The notes: generated by a model from the sequence alone, not told the origin. A stretch of DNA of 64,000 nucleotides from Streptomyces sp. NBC_01233 (GCF_035989305.1 NZ_CP108514.1:9962501-10026500); one strand, 5' to 3'; shown: positions 54,129 to 62,783, numbered from the stretch's first letter. A program made the numbers and translations.

Positions 54129-54374
54129 CACACCGGCGCGGAAGTCGATGAAGCTGTCGTCGGAGCACCCGCCCCCGATGAGGTAAGCAGCCGCCCACAC
54201 GTCCCAGCGATACAGGGCGTCATGCAGTTCGTCAAAGCGTTCCGCATACTCCAGGATCTCCTGCGGCCGTCTGCCGGCGAGGTGGTTGACGAGGACTTCG
54301 TCGAACGGCTCGCCCGCTTCCGCTGCCTCGGACCGCGCAGTTTCGATGATCTCCCAGAACGTGTCGATGCCCAT
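54129..54374 (-). pseudogene. DUF4240 protein, N-terminal piece, interrupted by IS3
   Basis: From ATG 54374: MGIDTFWEIIETARSEAAEA, GEPFDEVLVNHLAGRRPQEI, ALYRWDVWAAAYLIGGGCSD and DSFIDFRAGV. These are the standard DUF4240 blocks. The gene is broken by the IS3 element after FRAG; the remainder is at 52735-52827. Confidence 0.85.
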
Positions 54375-54467
54375 GCCGCGCACTCTGCCAGGACCCTGTG
54401 ACAATCCATCCCGGCCACCCGCCGGCATCCGGCCCCACAGCTTTGGGGCGCAGGGCCTTCAGGGCCT

Positions 54468-54890
54468 TCAGACGACCGGTTCGCCGATGCCCAGCAGATT
54501 GCCCTCGCTGTCGCGGAACCAGGCGCCGCGCTCGCCCCGGGCGCCCTTGCTCGGGTAGTTCCCGTCGATCTCGGCGATCGAGTCCCTGGTCTTGAATCCC
54601 GGAACGTCGACGTCCTCGAACACCACACCGAGCCGCTTGAGCCCCGTGACCACACGGGTGAGGTCGTCGACCTCGAAGGCCATCTGCGTGAACGTGCCGG
54701 GCGAGGATCCCGTGGACCGGAACAGCACGAACTCCGCACTCCCGCACCGGTACAGAAGGCCGCCGGGCCGCTCGTCGACAGGCTCCAGGCCGAGGCGCTC
54801 GGCGTAGAAACGCCGGGCCCGTCCCAGATCCTGGGCGGGAAGCCGGGTCGCCACGCGCGCCCTGGCCAGAAGGTCGCCGCTCACGTTCAT
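54468..54890 (-). CDS. VOC/glyoxalase-fold protein
   Basis: A 140-aa protein from ATG 54890: LPAQDLGRARRFYAERLGLE (first beta-alpha-beta), YRCGSAEFVLFRSTGS, MAFEVDDLTRVVTGLKRLG, and AWFRDSEGNLLGIGEPV with the metal-ligand Glu/Asn region. One vicinal-oxygen-chelate module pair; substrate unknown (glyoxalase or resistance-type protein). Complete. Confidence 0.9.
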   Translation of the reverse strand: MNVSGDLLARARVATRLPAQDLGRARRFYAERLGLEPVDERPGGLLYRCGSAEFVLFRSTGSSPGTFTQMAFEVDDLTRVVTGLKRLGVVFEDVDVPGFKTRDSIAEIDGNYPSKGARGERGAWFRDSEGNLLGIGEPVV

Positions 54891-55154
54891 GTCCCCAGTG
54901 TGCCCGTGCACCGGCCACGGACGGGCGGTCGACGCGCGCCACCGAATCCGCCCGGCGGACCGGGCCCCGCACGTGCCCGAAGCCCGGGCACCCAGTACGG
55001 GGCACACCCGCGAGGAGGAGCACCCGGACGGCCGTGCCGGGCCTGCCGTACGTGTGGGATCGCCGGGGCGGGGCCGGCCCCCGGCGTACTGGCCCCGGCC
55101 CGCGCCCGCGCCCTCGATGCGGTTCCGGGCTCGTCTCCTGCCGTGGTCTGCGGA

Positions 55155-55229
55155 CGGAGCCGACCGGATTCGAACCGGCGTCCTCGCGGTTTTGGAGACC
55201 GCGCGCGTCGACCTCTGCGCTACGGCTCC
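55155..55229 (-). tRNA. tRNA-Trp (CCA anticodon)
   Basis: The reverse strand folds into a cloverleaf of 75 nt: 7-bp acceptor (GGAGCCG/CGGCTCC), D-arm GCGC/GCGC with GG in the loop, anticodon arm GCGGT-CTCCAAA-ACCGC (anticodon CCA, T33, A37), 6-nt variable loop, T-arm GCCGG-TTCGAAT-CCGGT with one G-T pair, and discriminator G73, as expected for bacterial tRNA-Trp. CCA is not encoded. The D-arm and anticodon stem abut with no nucleotide 26, which is unusual. Confidence 0.85.
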
Positions 55230-55394
55230 GTCCGCCCGGCATCCTAAGCCACCCCGCCCCGACCCCATCCGATGCCCTCCCTCCGCCCTGGAGCGGCTAG
55301 CACGGGGGCCAACCGATGCGGTACCCGCCCGGCCCCCGTTGTCCAGCGCACGCGCTCTCCGTACGCGCTCTCCGTACGCGCTCTCCGCGCGTGC

Positions 55395-56045
55395 TCAGCG
55401 CAGCGTGGGGATCACCTCGCGCGTCTCGTCGACCTCGACGCCCGCGGTGCGGCGGCCGAGCGTCCCCGTCGGCGTCTCGTCCGCGCATGCGGTGTCCCGT
55501 GCGGGCAGTGCCAGCGTGGCGAGGTACTCCGTGACCAGGGCGCTGACGCACGCGCTCCGGTTGTACGCGGTGTGTCCTTCACCGGCGAAGGTCAGCAGCC
55601 GCCCGTTGTCCAGCCTCGCTGCCAGGGCCACGGCGTCCTGGTACGGGGTGTCCGGGTCCCCGGTCGTGCCGAGGACCAGGATCGGGGCGGAACTCGCCGC
55701 CCGGTAGGAGCCCTCGAAACGGCTCGGGCGTTCCGCCGGCCACTGGGCGCAGGTCGGCGCATGGTTGTGGTCGTAGGTGGGCGGCCCGAGCCCGATGGCG
55801 GATCCCAGCAGCGGCTCCGAGGCGACATGGGCACCGACCAGCGCGTCCAGGAGCAGCCGACTGGTCGGATAGACGCGGTCGGCGCACTCGACGGCCATGT
55901 TGACGTTGAGGAAGTCGAACGACGCGGGGGAGGGCGGGTTCAGCAGGAACGTGGCCTGCCGTGCCTGCGCCGCCCGCAGGGCCTGCCCCAGCTCGGGCCA
56001 GATCTCCTTGCCCGCGTTGATGTTGAACATCAGCCGGTACCGGGT
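55395..56045 (-). pseudogene. C-terminal half of a tripeptidyl aminopeptidase-type alpha/beta hydrolase
   Basis: Fragment reads INAGKEIWPELGQALRAAQA, VNMAVECADRVYP, APTCAQWPAERPSRFEGSYR, PILVLGTTGDPDTPYQDAVA (Asp) and LLTFAGEGHTAYNRSACV (His), ending ALPARDTAC. This is the TAP-like C-terminal region of SlpD/TAP secreted peptidases. The signal peptide and nucleophile half are missing; upstream of about 56045 the sequence is non-coding. Confidence 0.8.
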
Positions 56046-56710
56046 GTTCTCGTGTCGGGTGTTTTGGTTCTGTTGTTCTTGTGTGGGGTGGGCGGGTCGG
56101 TGGCTGGGGTCTGCCGGGTGCTGTGCTGCTTGGGTGCTGTGCTGCTTGGGTGCCGGGCGGCCTGGGCCGGGTGCCGGGGCGGGCTGGGTGCGGGGTGGGT
56201 GGGGCGTCTGGTGGGGGCTGTCGGAGTTGTGTGGCTCGGGGTGTCGTGCTGACGGGGGTGGTGCGGGGTGGGCACGGAAGGTTGGCCTGTAGTCCACCTG
56301 TCCCCTTCGATTCCGGTGCAATTCTGACAAATCAACCACCTCGTTGGAGGGGTGTGTGTGGTGACGTTTAGTGAGGTTGGGGTGGTTTGGGGGTGACTCG
56401 GCCCATAGGGCCCACGTCACATACGGCCTGGGTTAGTAGGTGGTGGTGGGCTTGGGGTGGTCGCGTTGTGGGGGCTTTGGCCTGCGTGGATCCCTGTGGC
56501 GGTGCGGTGGGGGTGTGGGTGTGTTGCTGCGAGGCCGGGTAGTAGGTGGAGTCGTTGCCAGGGCGTGGGGGCGTCGGTAGAACTGGATGAGTCGCCGGGC
56601 GGTGCGGGTGTTTCACCCGCCGCCTGCGGTTCCCCTCTCCACTGCGTGAGTGGTTCACGCATGTCTTCGGCATGCGGCGACCGTCTCTGTCCCCTTCGGA
56701 AGGTCAATCC
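56046..56710. other. G-rich non-coding region upstream of the secreted protein gene
   Basis: No gene is supported over 665 bp. It is G-rich on the forward strand and contains a 16-bp tandem repeat ctgtgctgcttgggtg (56121-56136, 56137-56152). Small hairpins (gtgagtggttcac, gcatg-tcttcgg-catgc at about 56645-56672) lie in the probable leader of the gene at 56711. I looked for the c-di-AMP riboswitch found before some actinobacterial cell-wall hydrolase genes and did not recognise it. Confidence 0.5.
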
Positions 56711-57115
56711 GTGTCCAACGCCGTCATCCGCCGCATCGCCGCTTCGAAGAAGGCCCTCGCGGGTTCCGTCCTCGCCCTGGGCGTCGCCGGTTCCATGCTT
56801 GCCGCGGTTCCCGCGCAGGCTGCCCCGACGAGCGCCAAGGCGATCGCGCAGCAGATGATCAAGGACCCGGCCCAGTTCGCCGCCTTCGACAAGATCATTT
56901 CGCGTGAGAGTGGCTGGGACTACACCGCGACCAACGCCTCCTCCGGCGCCTACGGCCTGGCCCAGGCCCTGCCGGCGTCGAAGATGGCCTCCGCGGGCGC
57001 GGACTGGAAGACCAACCCGGCCACCCAGATCAAGTGGGGCCTGGACTACATGAACGAGCGCTACGGCAGCCCCGTCGGCGCCTGGAACTTCTGGTCCGCC
57101 AACCACTGGTACTAA
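56711..57115 (+). CDS. Small secreted transglycosylase-like (SLT/Rpf-like) protein
   Basis: GTG 56711 with GGAAGG 7 bp upstream. The 134-aa protein has a signal peptide (KKALAGSVLALGVAGSMLAA, cleavage after AQA at about 38) and a lysozyme-fold domain: IISRESGWDYTATNASSGAY (catalytic Glu in RESGW), GLAQALPASKMASAGADW, and TQIKWGLDYMNERYGSPVGA. It should cut or remodel peptidoglycan outside the cell. The stop codon TAA (57113-57115) is also the target duplication of an IS5 element; the native terminator lies 2.7 kb downstream after two insertion sequences. Confidence 0.9.
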   Translation: MSNAVIRRIAASKKALAGSVLALGVAGSMLAAVPAQAAPTSAKAIAQQMIKDPAQFAAFDKIISRESGWDYTATNASSGAYGLAQALPASKMASAGADWKTNPATQIKWGLDYMNERYGSPVGAWNFWSANHWY

Positions 57116-58089
57116 GACCGACCGGCAGTAGGCGTCACTTGAGTCGTCGGGTGGTGGGGCGGGTGTCCCAGCGGTATTGGAGCGTCGCGCGGCGGATGAG
57201 CATGCGGAGCGTGACGATCGTGGCGGTGAGGTGCAGGTAGAAGTCCACGACGTTGCCGTTCTTCTCGGTGCAGCGCCGCAGTTTGCCGAAGCCGTTCATC
57301 CACGAGTGTGCGCGCTCCACCACCCAGCGTTTCCCGGCTTGGATTGGGGCGGGCACACCCTTGCGGGCGATCTCGACGGTGAAGCCGAACTCCTCCAGCG
57401 CGGTCCGGGTCTTCGCGCTGTCGTAGCCGCGGTCCAGGTTGACGTTGACCTGCTCGGGGAGTGGTCCGACCTGGGTTTTCACGGCGTCGAGGGTGGGGAT
57501 GAGCAGGGGCGAGTCGTGCCGGTTGGCTCCGGCGGAGACCAGGCCGAGCGGAACACCGCGGGCCTCGGCTGCTATCGAGCGTTTCAGGCCCTGCTTGCCG
57601 CGGTCGACCGGGGAGCGGCCGGCCTTCTCGCCGCCGCAGGGCGCCTTGGTGATGCAGCCGTCGACCGACAGTTCGTCGAGTTCCAGGCCGATCATGCGGT
57701 CGTACGCCTCCAGGGCCAAGGCGTGCAGTTGCTGACATATCCCCAGGTCGGCCCAGTGTCTGACGCGGCGTCGGATAGTGCGGTCGGAGCAGCCGGGACT
57801 GGCGATGCGTTCGTAGCCGGAGCCGTGCACGAGGGCAGCGATCACGTGCTCGAAGACGATCCGGTCGGGGAGGCGCGGATTGTGGCAGCCAAGCGGATGG
57901 CCGTCCACGTGCGCGGGCAGCAGCGCCGCGAACTGGTCCCACAGGGGTTCGAGCAGGCATGATGGCAGGACAGGCACGAGCCCTCCGGTGATCACTGAGC
58001 GTAGAGAACTCCATGATCACTCAGGCTCGTGCCTGCCTTGCGCTCGGGCCGCCGATCACCGACACCCACGGCCCTACTGCCGGTCGGTC
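57116..58089 (-). mobile_element. IS5-family insertion sequence at the stop codon of the transglycosylase gene
   Basis: Inverted ends gaccgaccggcagtagg at 57116-57132 and cctactgccggtcggtc at 58073-58089. TAA (or CTAA) is duplicated on both sides (57112-57115 and 58089-58092). The left copy serves as the upstream gene's stop codon. Confidence 0.9.
57135..57995 (-). CDS. IS5-family transposase
   Basis: A 286-aa DDE transposase: DUF4096-type N-terminal HTH region (RIASPGCSDRTIRRRVRHW), first Asp in LSVDGCITKAPCGG, KRSIAAEARGVPLG, second Asp in LDRGYDSAKTRTALEE, and WVVERAHSWMNGFGKLRRC (Glu). Complete; start ATG 57995. Confidence 0.95.
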   Translation of the reverse strand: MITGGLVPVLPSCLLEPLWDQFAALLPAHVDGHPLGCHNPRLPDRIVFEHVIAALVHGSGYERIASPGCSDRTIRRRVRHWADLGICQQLHALALEAYDRMIGLELDELSVDGCITKAPCGGEKAGRSPVDRGKQGLKRSIAAEARGVPLGLVSAGANRHDSPLLIPTLDAVKTQVGPLPEQVNVNLDRGYDSAKTRTALEEFGFTVEIARKGVPAPIQAGKRWVVERAHSWMNGFGKLRRCTEKNGNVVDFYLHLTATIVTLRMLIRRATLQYRWDTRPTTRRLK

Positions 58090-58093
58090 TAAG

Positions 58094-59772
58094 CCTCGAT
58101 CCACCGATGTGGTCTGAGGGTGATCTTCTGGCGGGCGTCTGTGCCGGTTTTGGGGCGGTGGTTGGGCATGGGCAGGTTGTAGCCGCTGGTCTGCCCAGCT
58201 TTTCCACGACTTGGTTCCGGTTGGGCCCTGGCGGGCGGGGTGGGCAGGGGGCGTCAGGCCGGGCCGGGTGGGCCGTGGACCGTGTCGAACAGGTGCGTCC
58301 AGGCGTGCTGCCAGGGCCAGTTGTGCGGTAGGTGCAGGGTGACGCGCCGGGCGGAGCGGGCGGTCCGGGCCGGAACGTGGATCAGGTGGGTGCGGAGGGT
58401 GGCGGTGGTGGCCTTGGCGTGGAAGGCGGAGGTCAGAGCACCGGTGGCCCGCAGCAGGTTGTAGGTCATCGCCCACAGGGTCAGCCAGGCCGCGTTGGCG
58501 TTGAACTGTCCGGAGGGCAGGTGGGCGAGGGCGGAGGCTTTGCTGTCGGCGATGACCTGCTCGACGACGGCGTGGTGACGGTGTTCCCGCTCGGCCTGGA
58601 GCGTTCCGGCGGGGTTGTCGGTGAAGAACGGGTGGTAGCGCCAGACGGGGAACAGCTCGCCCTGCTCACCGACGCCGGCGGGTTTGGCCAGGTCCCGGAC
58701 CCGGCGCACGATCAGCCGGGCCGTGACCCGCTCGCTCTTCTTGCGGCCGGCGAACGCGGTGTATGCGGGTATCTCGGCGACTTCGGCGCCGGAGATGAGC
58801 TCCCCGGTGTCGGGGTCGGGCACCGCGGTCGGGTAGCTGATCTGCTGCCACGTGCCGTCCGGGATGGCCAGGACGGCCCGTTTGATGGAGGGGTTCATGC
58901 CGGTCGTGATGGAGAAGTGGGCTCCGGCCCGGCGGCAGGCGGCGATCACACCGGCGTTGTAGAACTGCGAGTCCGCCCGCAGGATCCGCAGGCCGGTGCA
59001 GCCGGCCTCCCGGGCGGTGGCCAGAGCCTCGCTGACGAACTTGGGGGCACCGCGGGAGTCGGCCGCCTTGCCCCGCCGCATCCGTGCCCCGGCGATCACC
59101 GGCCGCGCGGCGGGGGTGCAGATCGTGGCGAGCAGGGGGTGCAGGGTGCGGACACCCTTGAACCGGCCGTACTCGCCACCCTGCTTGGTCCGGCCGTAGA
59201 CCCGTTTGTGGGTGGAGTCGACATCGATGAACGCCTTCTCGCCCGCGCCGGGCAGCAGCGGGGTGTGCGAGGCCAGAGCGGCCAGGAACCCGCGGTGCAC
59301 CGCGTGGAGCTGGAGCGCGTGACCATGGGTGAACGAGCGCAGAAACGTGCCCAGCGTGGACGGCGCACGGACGCCTGCGAACAACACGGGCATCGCACCG
59401 TGCCGCAGCACATCCAGATCGTCGATGCTGTCCGCACCCGCGGCCATCCCGGCCACGATGCTGGTCACCTTGGCGTCCGCCGACGCGCCCGCGCCGTTCT
59501 TCGCGCCGGTCAGCTTCACCTTCTCGGCCACCAGCCGGGCAAGCCCGCACCGCTCGGCCAGCCGCATCACCGGGACCAGCCCGGCATGCGCGACCAGATT
59601 CGCGTCATCGAACGCGGCAAACACCGCCGAAGCAGCATGGGAAGATTGCATCTCGCGGATGTTCTCTTGCTCTGTGGAAATGGAACCGTAGGAAGTCCCA
59701 TCATCCCAGCTCAGAGGGCATCCGCGTCTTCATGTCCAAGCCCTGGACCGGCTATTGCTCGGTGGATCGAGG
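58094..59772 (-). mobile_element. IS1380-family insertion sequence adjoining the IS5 element
   Basis: Inverted ends cctcgatccaccga at 58094-58107 and tcggtggatcgagg at 59759-59772. CTAAG is present on both sides (58089-58093 and 59773-59777), consistent with a target duplication inside the duplicated CTAA of the IS5 insertion. Confidence 0.85.
58254..59651 (-). CDS. IS1380-family transposase
   Basis: A 465-aa DDE transposase: VARLVAEKVKL N-terminal region, FIDVDSTHKRVYGRTKQGG (first Asp), LRILRADSQFYNAGVIAACR (second Asp), and HHAVVEQVIADSKASALAHL (Glu). These match the Tnp_DDE_IS1380 family throughout. Complete. Confidence 0.95.
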   Translation of the reverse strand: MQSSHAASAVFAAFDDANLVAHAGLVPVMRLAERCGLARLVAEKVKLTGAKNGAGASADAKVTSIVAGMAAGADSIDDLDVLRHGAMPVLFAGVRAPSTLGTFLRSFTHGHALQLHAVHRGFLAALASHTPLLPGAGEKAFIDVDSTHKRVYGRTKQGGEYGRFKGVRTLHPLLATICTPAARPVIAGARMRRGKAADSRGAPKFVSEALATAREAGCTGLRILRADSQFYNAGVIAACRRAGAHFSITTGMNPSIKRAVLAIPDGTWQQISYPTAVPDPDTGELISGAEVAEIPAYTAFAGRKKSERVTARLIVRRVRDLAKPAGVGEQGELFPVWRYHPFFTDNPAGTLQAEREHRHHAVVEQVIADSKASALAHLPSGQFNANAAWLTLWAMTYNLLRATGALTSAFHAKATTATLRTHLIHVPARTARSARRVTLHLPHNWPWQHAWTHLFDTVHGPPGPA

Positions 59773-59807
59773 CTAAGCCACCGGCACGCAGCAGACGGAC
59801 AGCAGAC

Positions 59808-59856
59808 GCACGGAAGACGCCCGGCCGGAATTCTCCCGGCCGGGCGTCTTCCGTGC
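59808..59856 (+). terminator. 21-bp perfect hairpin, displaced terminator of the transglycosylase gene
   Basis: The arms gcacggaagacgcccggccgg and its exact complement enclose a 7-nt loop aattctc. Removing the IS5 and IS1380 elements places it about 35 bp after the stop codon at 57115, the normal distance for a terminator. Confidence 0.85.
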
Positions 59857-59859
59857 ATC

Positions 59860-60515
59860 CAGCCGCCCCCGGGCCCCCGGGCCCCGGCCCCCCGGGCCCC
59901 CGGCCCCCCCAGACCCCCTGGACCCCTGGACCCCCGAGCCTGCGGTCTCTCGGGCCTCCGGCCTTCCGAGCCGCCGGACCCCCTCACGGCCTGCGGTCTC
60001 TCGGGCTTCCGGCCCCCCGGGCCTCCGGGTTCCCGGCCCCCGGGCTCCTGGGCCTCCGGGCTTCCGAGCCTCTGGGCCTGCGGGCTTCCGGGCTTCCGGG
60101 CCCTCGGGCCTGCGGGCCTCCGGCTTCCCGGCTTCCGGGCTTCCGGGCCTGCGGTCTCTCGGGCCTGCGGGCCTGCGGTCTCTCGGACTCCCGGGCCTGC
60201 GGGCCTCCGGGTTCCCGGGTTCCCGGGCCTGCGGACCCCCGGGCCTGCGGGCTTCCAGACCCCCGGGCTCTCGGGCCGCCGGGCTTCCGAGCCGCTGGGC
60301 TTCCGGCCCCCCGGGCCCTCGGGCTTGCGGGCTTCCGGGTTCCCGGGCCTGCGGGCTTCCGGACCCCCGAGCCGCCGGGCTCCCGGACCCCCGAGCCGCC
60401 GGGCTTCCGGGCCTGCGGTCTCCCAGGCCTGCGGACCCTCGGGCTCCTGGGCCTGCGGGCTTCCCGGGTTCCCGGACCCTCGGGCTTGCGGGCTGGGGCT
60501 GGGTCTGCGGAAGGA
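59860..60515. repeat. About 650-bp degenerate short-repeat tract
   Basis: Continuous variation on gcctgcgggcttccgggc, cgggcctccggg and tctcgggcctgcgg units. All six frames stay mostly open and give Pro/Gly/Arg/Leu-rich collagen-like translations, none with a credible start. It separates the terminator at 59808 from the deacetylase stop at 60517. Confidence 0.85.
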
Positions 60516-60516
60516 T

Positions 60517-61440
60517 TCAGGGCGGGGGCGGGGGTGGGTGGGTGGTGAGCCAGTGACGTGCGATCTGCTCGCGGGTGGCGACCCATGTCCCGCCCCGCTG
60601 CGCGACGTGTTCCAAGAAGCCGTCGAGCGCACGGATACGGCCGGGCCGGCCGATGATCCGGCAGTGCAGGCCCACGCTCATCATCCGCGGCCGTTGTCCG
60701 CCCTCGGCGTGGAGCACCTCGAACGTGTCGATGAGATACGCGAGCATGTCGTCGGCCGTCGTGAAGCCGTGGACGATCAGGAACTTGAAATCGTTGGCAT
60801 CCAGGCTGTACGGAACCACGAGGTGCGGGCGGCCGCCCATCTCCGCGTAGAACGGCAGGTCGTCCGAGTAGTCGTCGCTGTCGTAGAGGAAACCGCCGTC
60901 CTCGGCGACCAGACGCCGCGTGGCGGGGCTGGTCCGGCCGGTGTACCAGCCGACGGGCCGGCGTCCCACGAGCCGTTCGATCGTGGCGATCGAACGCGCG
61001 ATGTCGGCGCGCTCGACGTCCTCGGGCACGTGGCGGTAGTCGATCCAGCGCCAGCCGTGGCCCGCCACCTCCCAGCCCGCGGCGCCCATCGCGCGCGCCG
61101 CGTCCGGGTTGCGCTCCAGGGCCTGGCCCACCGCGTGGACGGTGAGCGGCACGCCGTGCGCCGTGAGCGTGCGGTGGAGGCGCCAGAAACCGGCGCGCGC
61201 ACCGTAGGCGAACATCGACTCGGCGTTCAGGTCACGCCCGCCCACCACGGGCGGCGCACCGACCAGTTCGTGAAGGAACCCCTCCGAGGCGCGGTCGCCT
61301 TCAAGGACGCTCTGCTCCCCGCCTTCCTCGTAGTTGAGGACGAGACTGACCGCGACACGGGCCCCGCCGGGCCACGCGGCATGCGGCGGCCCGGCGCCGT
61401 AACCGACGAGGTCGCGCTGATCCTCGGACACGGGCCGCAC
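60517..61440 (-). CDS. Polysaccharide deacetylase family protein (PuuE/allantoinase-like)
   Basis: A 307-aa NodB-fold hydrolase: VAVSLVLNYEEGGEQSVLEG at the start, DLNAESMFAYGARAGFWRLH, VGQALERNPDAARAM, AGHGWRWIDYRHVPEDVE (metal His region), SIATIERLVGRRPVGWYTGR, and DYSDDLPFY. The order matches the cofactor-independent allantoinase PuuE group and related carbohydrate deacetylases. Start GTG 61440, with a second GTG (VSEDQ) four codons on. The C-terminus ends in six Pro residues running into the repeat tract, so the final residues may not be native. Confidence 0.85.
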   Translation of the reverse strand: MRPVSEDQRDLVGYGAGPPHAAWPGGARVAVSLVLNYEEGGEQSVLEGDRASEGFLHELVGAPPVVGGRDLNAESMFAYGARAGFWRLHRTLTAHGVPLTVHAVGQALERNPDAARAMGAAGWEVAGHGWRWIDYRHVPEDVERADIARSIATIERLVGRRPVGWYTGRTSPATRRLVAEDGGFLYDSDDYSDDLPFYAEMGGRPHLVVPYSLDANDFKFLIVHGFTTADDMLAYLIDTFEVLHAEGGQRPRMMSVGLHCRIIGRPGRIRALDGFLEHVAQRGGTWVATREQIARHWLTTHPPPPPP

Positions 61441-61573
61441 CCTACCCCCGCCGCGCCCCCGGACCCGGGCGACGCCGCGCCGGGCGGCAGCCCCCGCGGC
61501 CGATCAGCCCACACCGCCCGGTGCAGGCCCCCCGGCAAACAGGGCGCGGGACACCGGAGGTGACCCGACGCCA

Positions 61574-61775
61574 GGCCGGGAACAAAGGGCCGGGAACAAA
61601 GGGCCGGGAAGAAAGGGCCGGGAACAAAGGGCCGGGAAGGAAGGGCCGGGAACAAAGGGCCGGGAAGAAAGGGCCGGGAACAAAGGGCCGGGGAGAAGGG
61701 GCCGGGGAGAAAGGGAGGGGGAGGGTGGGGAGGGTGGGGAGGAGGGGAGGAGGGGAGGAGGGGTGGGGAGGGTGG
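61574..61775. repeat. 15-bp tandem repeats followed by a polypurine tract
   Basis: About nine copies of gggccgggaacaaag or its variants (gggccgggaagaaag) run from 61574 to about 61700, then ggggagaaggggcc and gggtggggaggaggggagg stretches to 61775. The forward strand is almost free of T over 200 bp. It lies 134 bp upstream of the deacetylase start, between it and the end of the next gene. Confidence 0.9.
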
Positions 61776-61863
61776 ACCGGCAGCCGGTGCCCCGCGTCTT
61801 ACCGGCGCCCTGCCGGTTTCCGGTGCCCGGTGTCTTACCCGCGCCCGCCCGGATACCGGTGCC

Positions 61864-62490
61864 TTACCGGTGCCCCGCGTTCGCAGGCCCCGGCGGGGAG
61901 GAGTCCTGCCGGGAATCCTTCCTCGAACGGTTTCGGTCCAGGAACCAGGCGCCCGCGCCCACCAGCACGGCCGCCCCGGCTCCGTACAGGGGCAGCCACA
62001 GGGTCGTCGTGGACGCCAGGCACTCGGCGACGGCCTTGCGGCGCTGGGCCTCCTGCGCGTACGCCACGGCGGCGCCGTCGCCTGCGGCCAGGTTTGCGAC
62101 TGCCGCCCGCGTGCGGATGACCTCGTACCTGCCGAGCCCGTCGCACCCGCTGCGCGTGCCCGGCATCGGGAACAGCCAGTCCCAGCGCTGCATCATGGGG
62201 GCCAGCGCGATCGCCACGCACAGTCCGACGACGAGTGAGTAGGCGACCAGAGCGCGCATGTACGCCGACCGGACGCCGGGCCGCCATACGGGCTGGCCGC
62301 GGAAGGCGAAGACCACCGCGAAAAGCGTCACCCCGATGTAGGTGGCGAACCACTGCCAGGAACCCTGCGCGAGTGCGAACGCCAGTACGGCGGCGAGCCC
62401 GATGCCGATGACCCCGGCCTGACCGGCGCCGTCATCGCCCGCTCCGCCCGGTCCGGGCCGTCGACTTCCTTGGGGGCCGGGCTCGCTCAC
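61864..62490 (-). CDS. Membrane protein, function unknown
   Basis: GTG 62490 is preferred because AGGAGGGG lies 4-12 bp upstream; ATG 62517 is an alternative. The 208-aa protein has four membrane segments (about residues 28-44, 48-64, 80-100 and 172-190) and a soluble loop between the third and fourth with WDWLFPMPGTRSGCDGLG, VIRTRAAVANLAAGD and AYAQEAQRRKAVAECLAST. The two Cys in this probably extracytoplasmic loop could form a disulfide. Family not recognised. Confidence 0.7.
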   Translation of the reverse strand: MSEPGPQGSRRPGPGGAGDDGAGQAGVIGIGLAAVLAFALAQGSWQWFATYIGVTLFAVVFAFRGQPVWRPGVRSAYMRALVAYSLVVGLCVAIALAPMMQRWDWLFPMPGTRSGCDGLGRYEVIRTRAAVANLAAGDGAAVAYAQEAQRRKAVAECLASTTTLWLPLYGAGAAVLVGAGAWFLDRNRSRKDSRQDSSPPGPANAGHR

Positions 62491-62783
62491 GGGCCCCTCC
62501 TGCAGGGTGGGAGGCATCGCCCGCAGTATCCGCCGTGCGCCGCCGCCCAGCCCGGGCGCCATGCCGGGGGCGGCGGCGATGGCCTCCGGACGGGGGAGCC
62601 GCACCCGACGCCCCCGTGCGGCCGCACAAGGAGCGGTGGCGGCGGACGGGACGTGCACGGCCGGCGCATCCCGTGGACAGGCGTGGACAGTGTCGGGCAG
62701 TGGCCAGGCCCTGCGGGGTCTGGCCAGTGGACAGCGCCCGGCGTGAGGCTGTGTGCCACACACCGCCTGAAGGAGCAACAGCC

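Noticed and set aside
56046..56710. Possible c-di-AMP (ydaO) riboswitch before a peptidoglycan-hydrolase-type gene
   Set aside because: I could not find the conserved core; only small unrelated hairpins are visible.
58332..61563. Forward open frames of 600-740 codons across the IS1380 element and repeat tract
   Set aside because: They are antisense to the transposase and deacetylase or run through low-complexity repeats; no start signal or family similarity.
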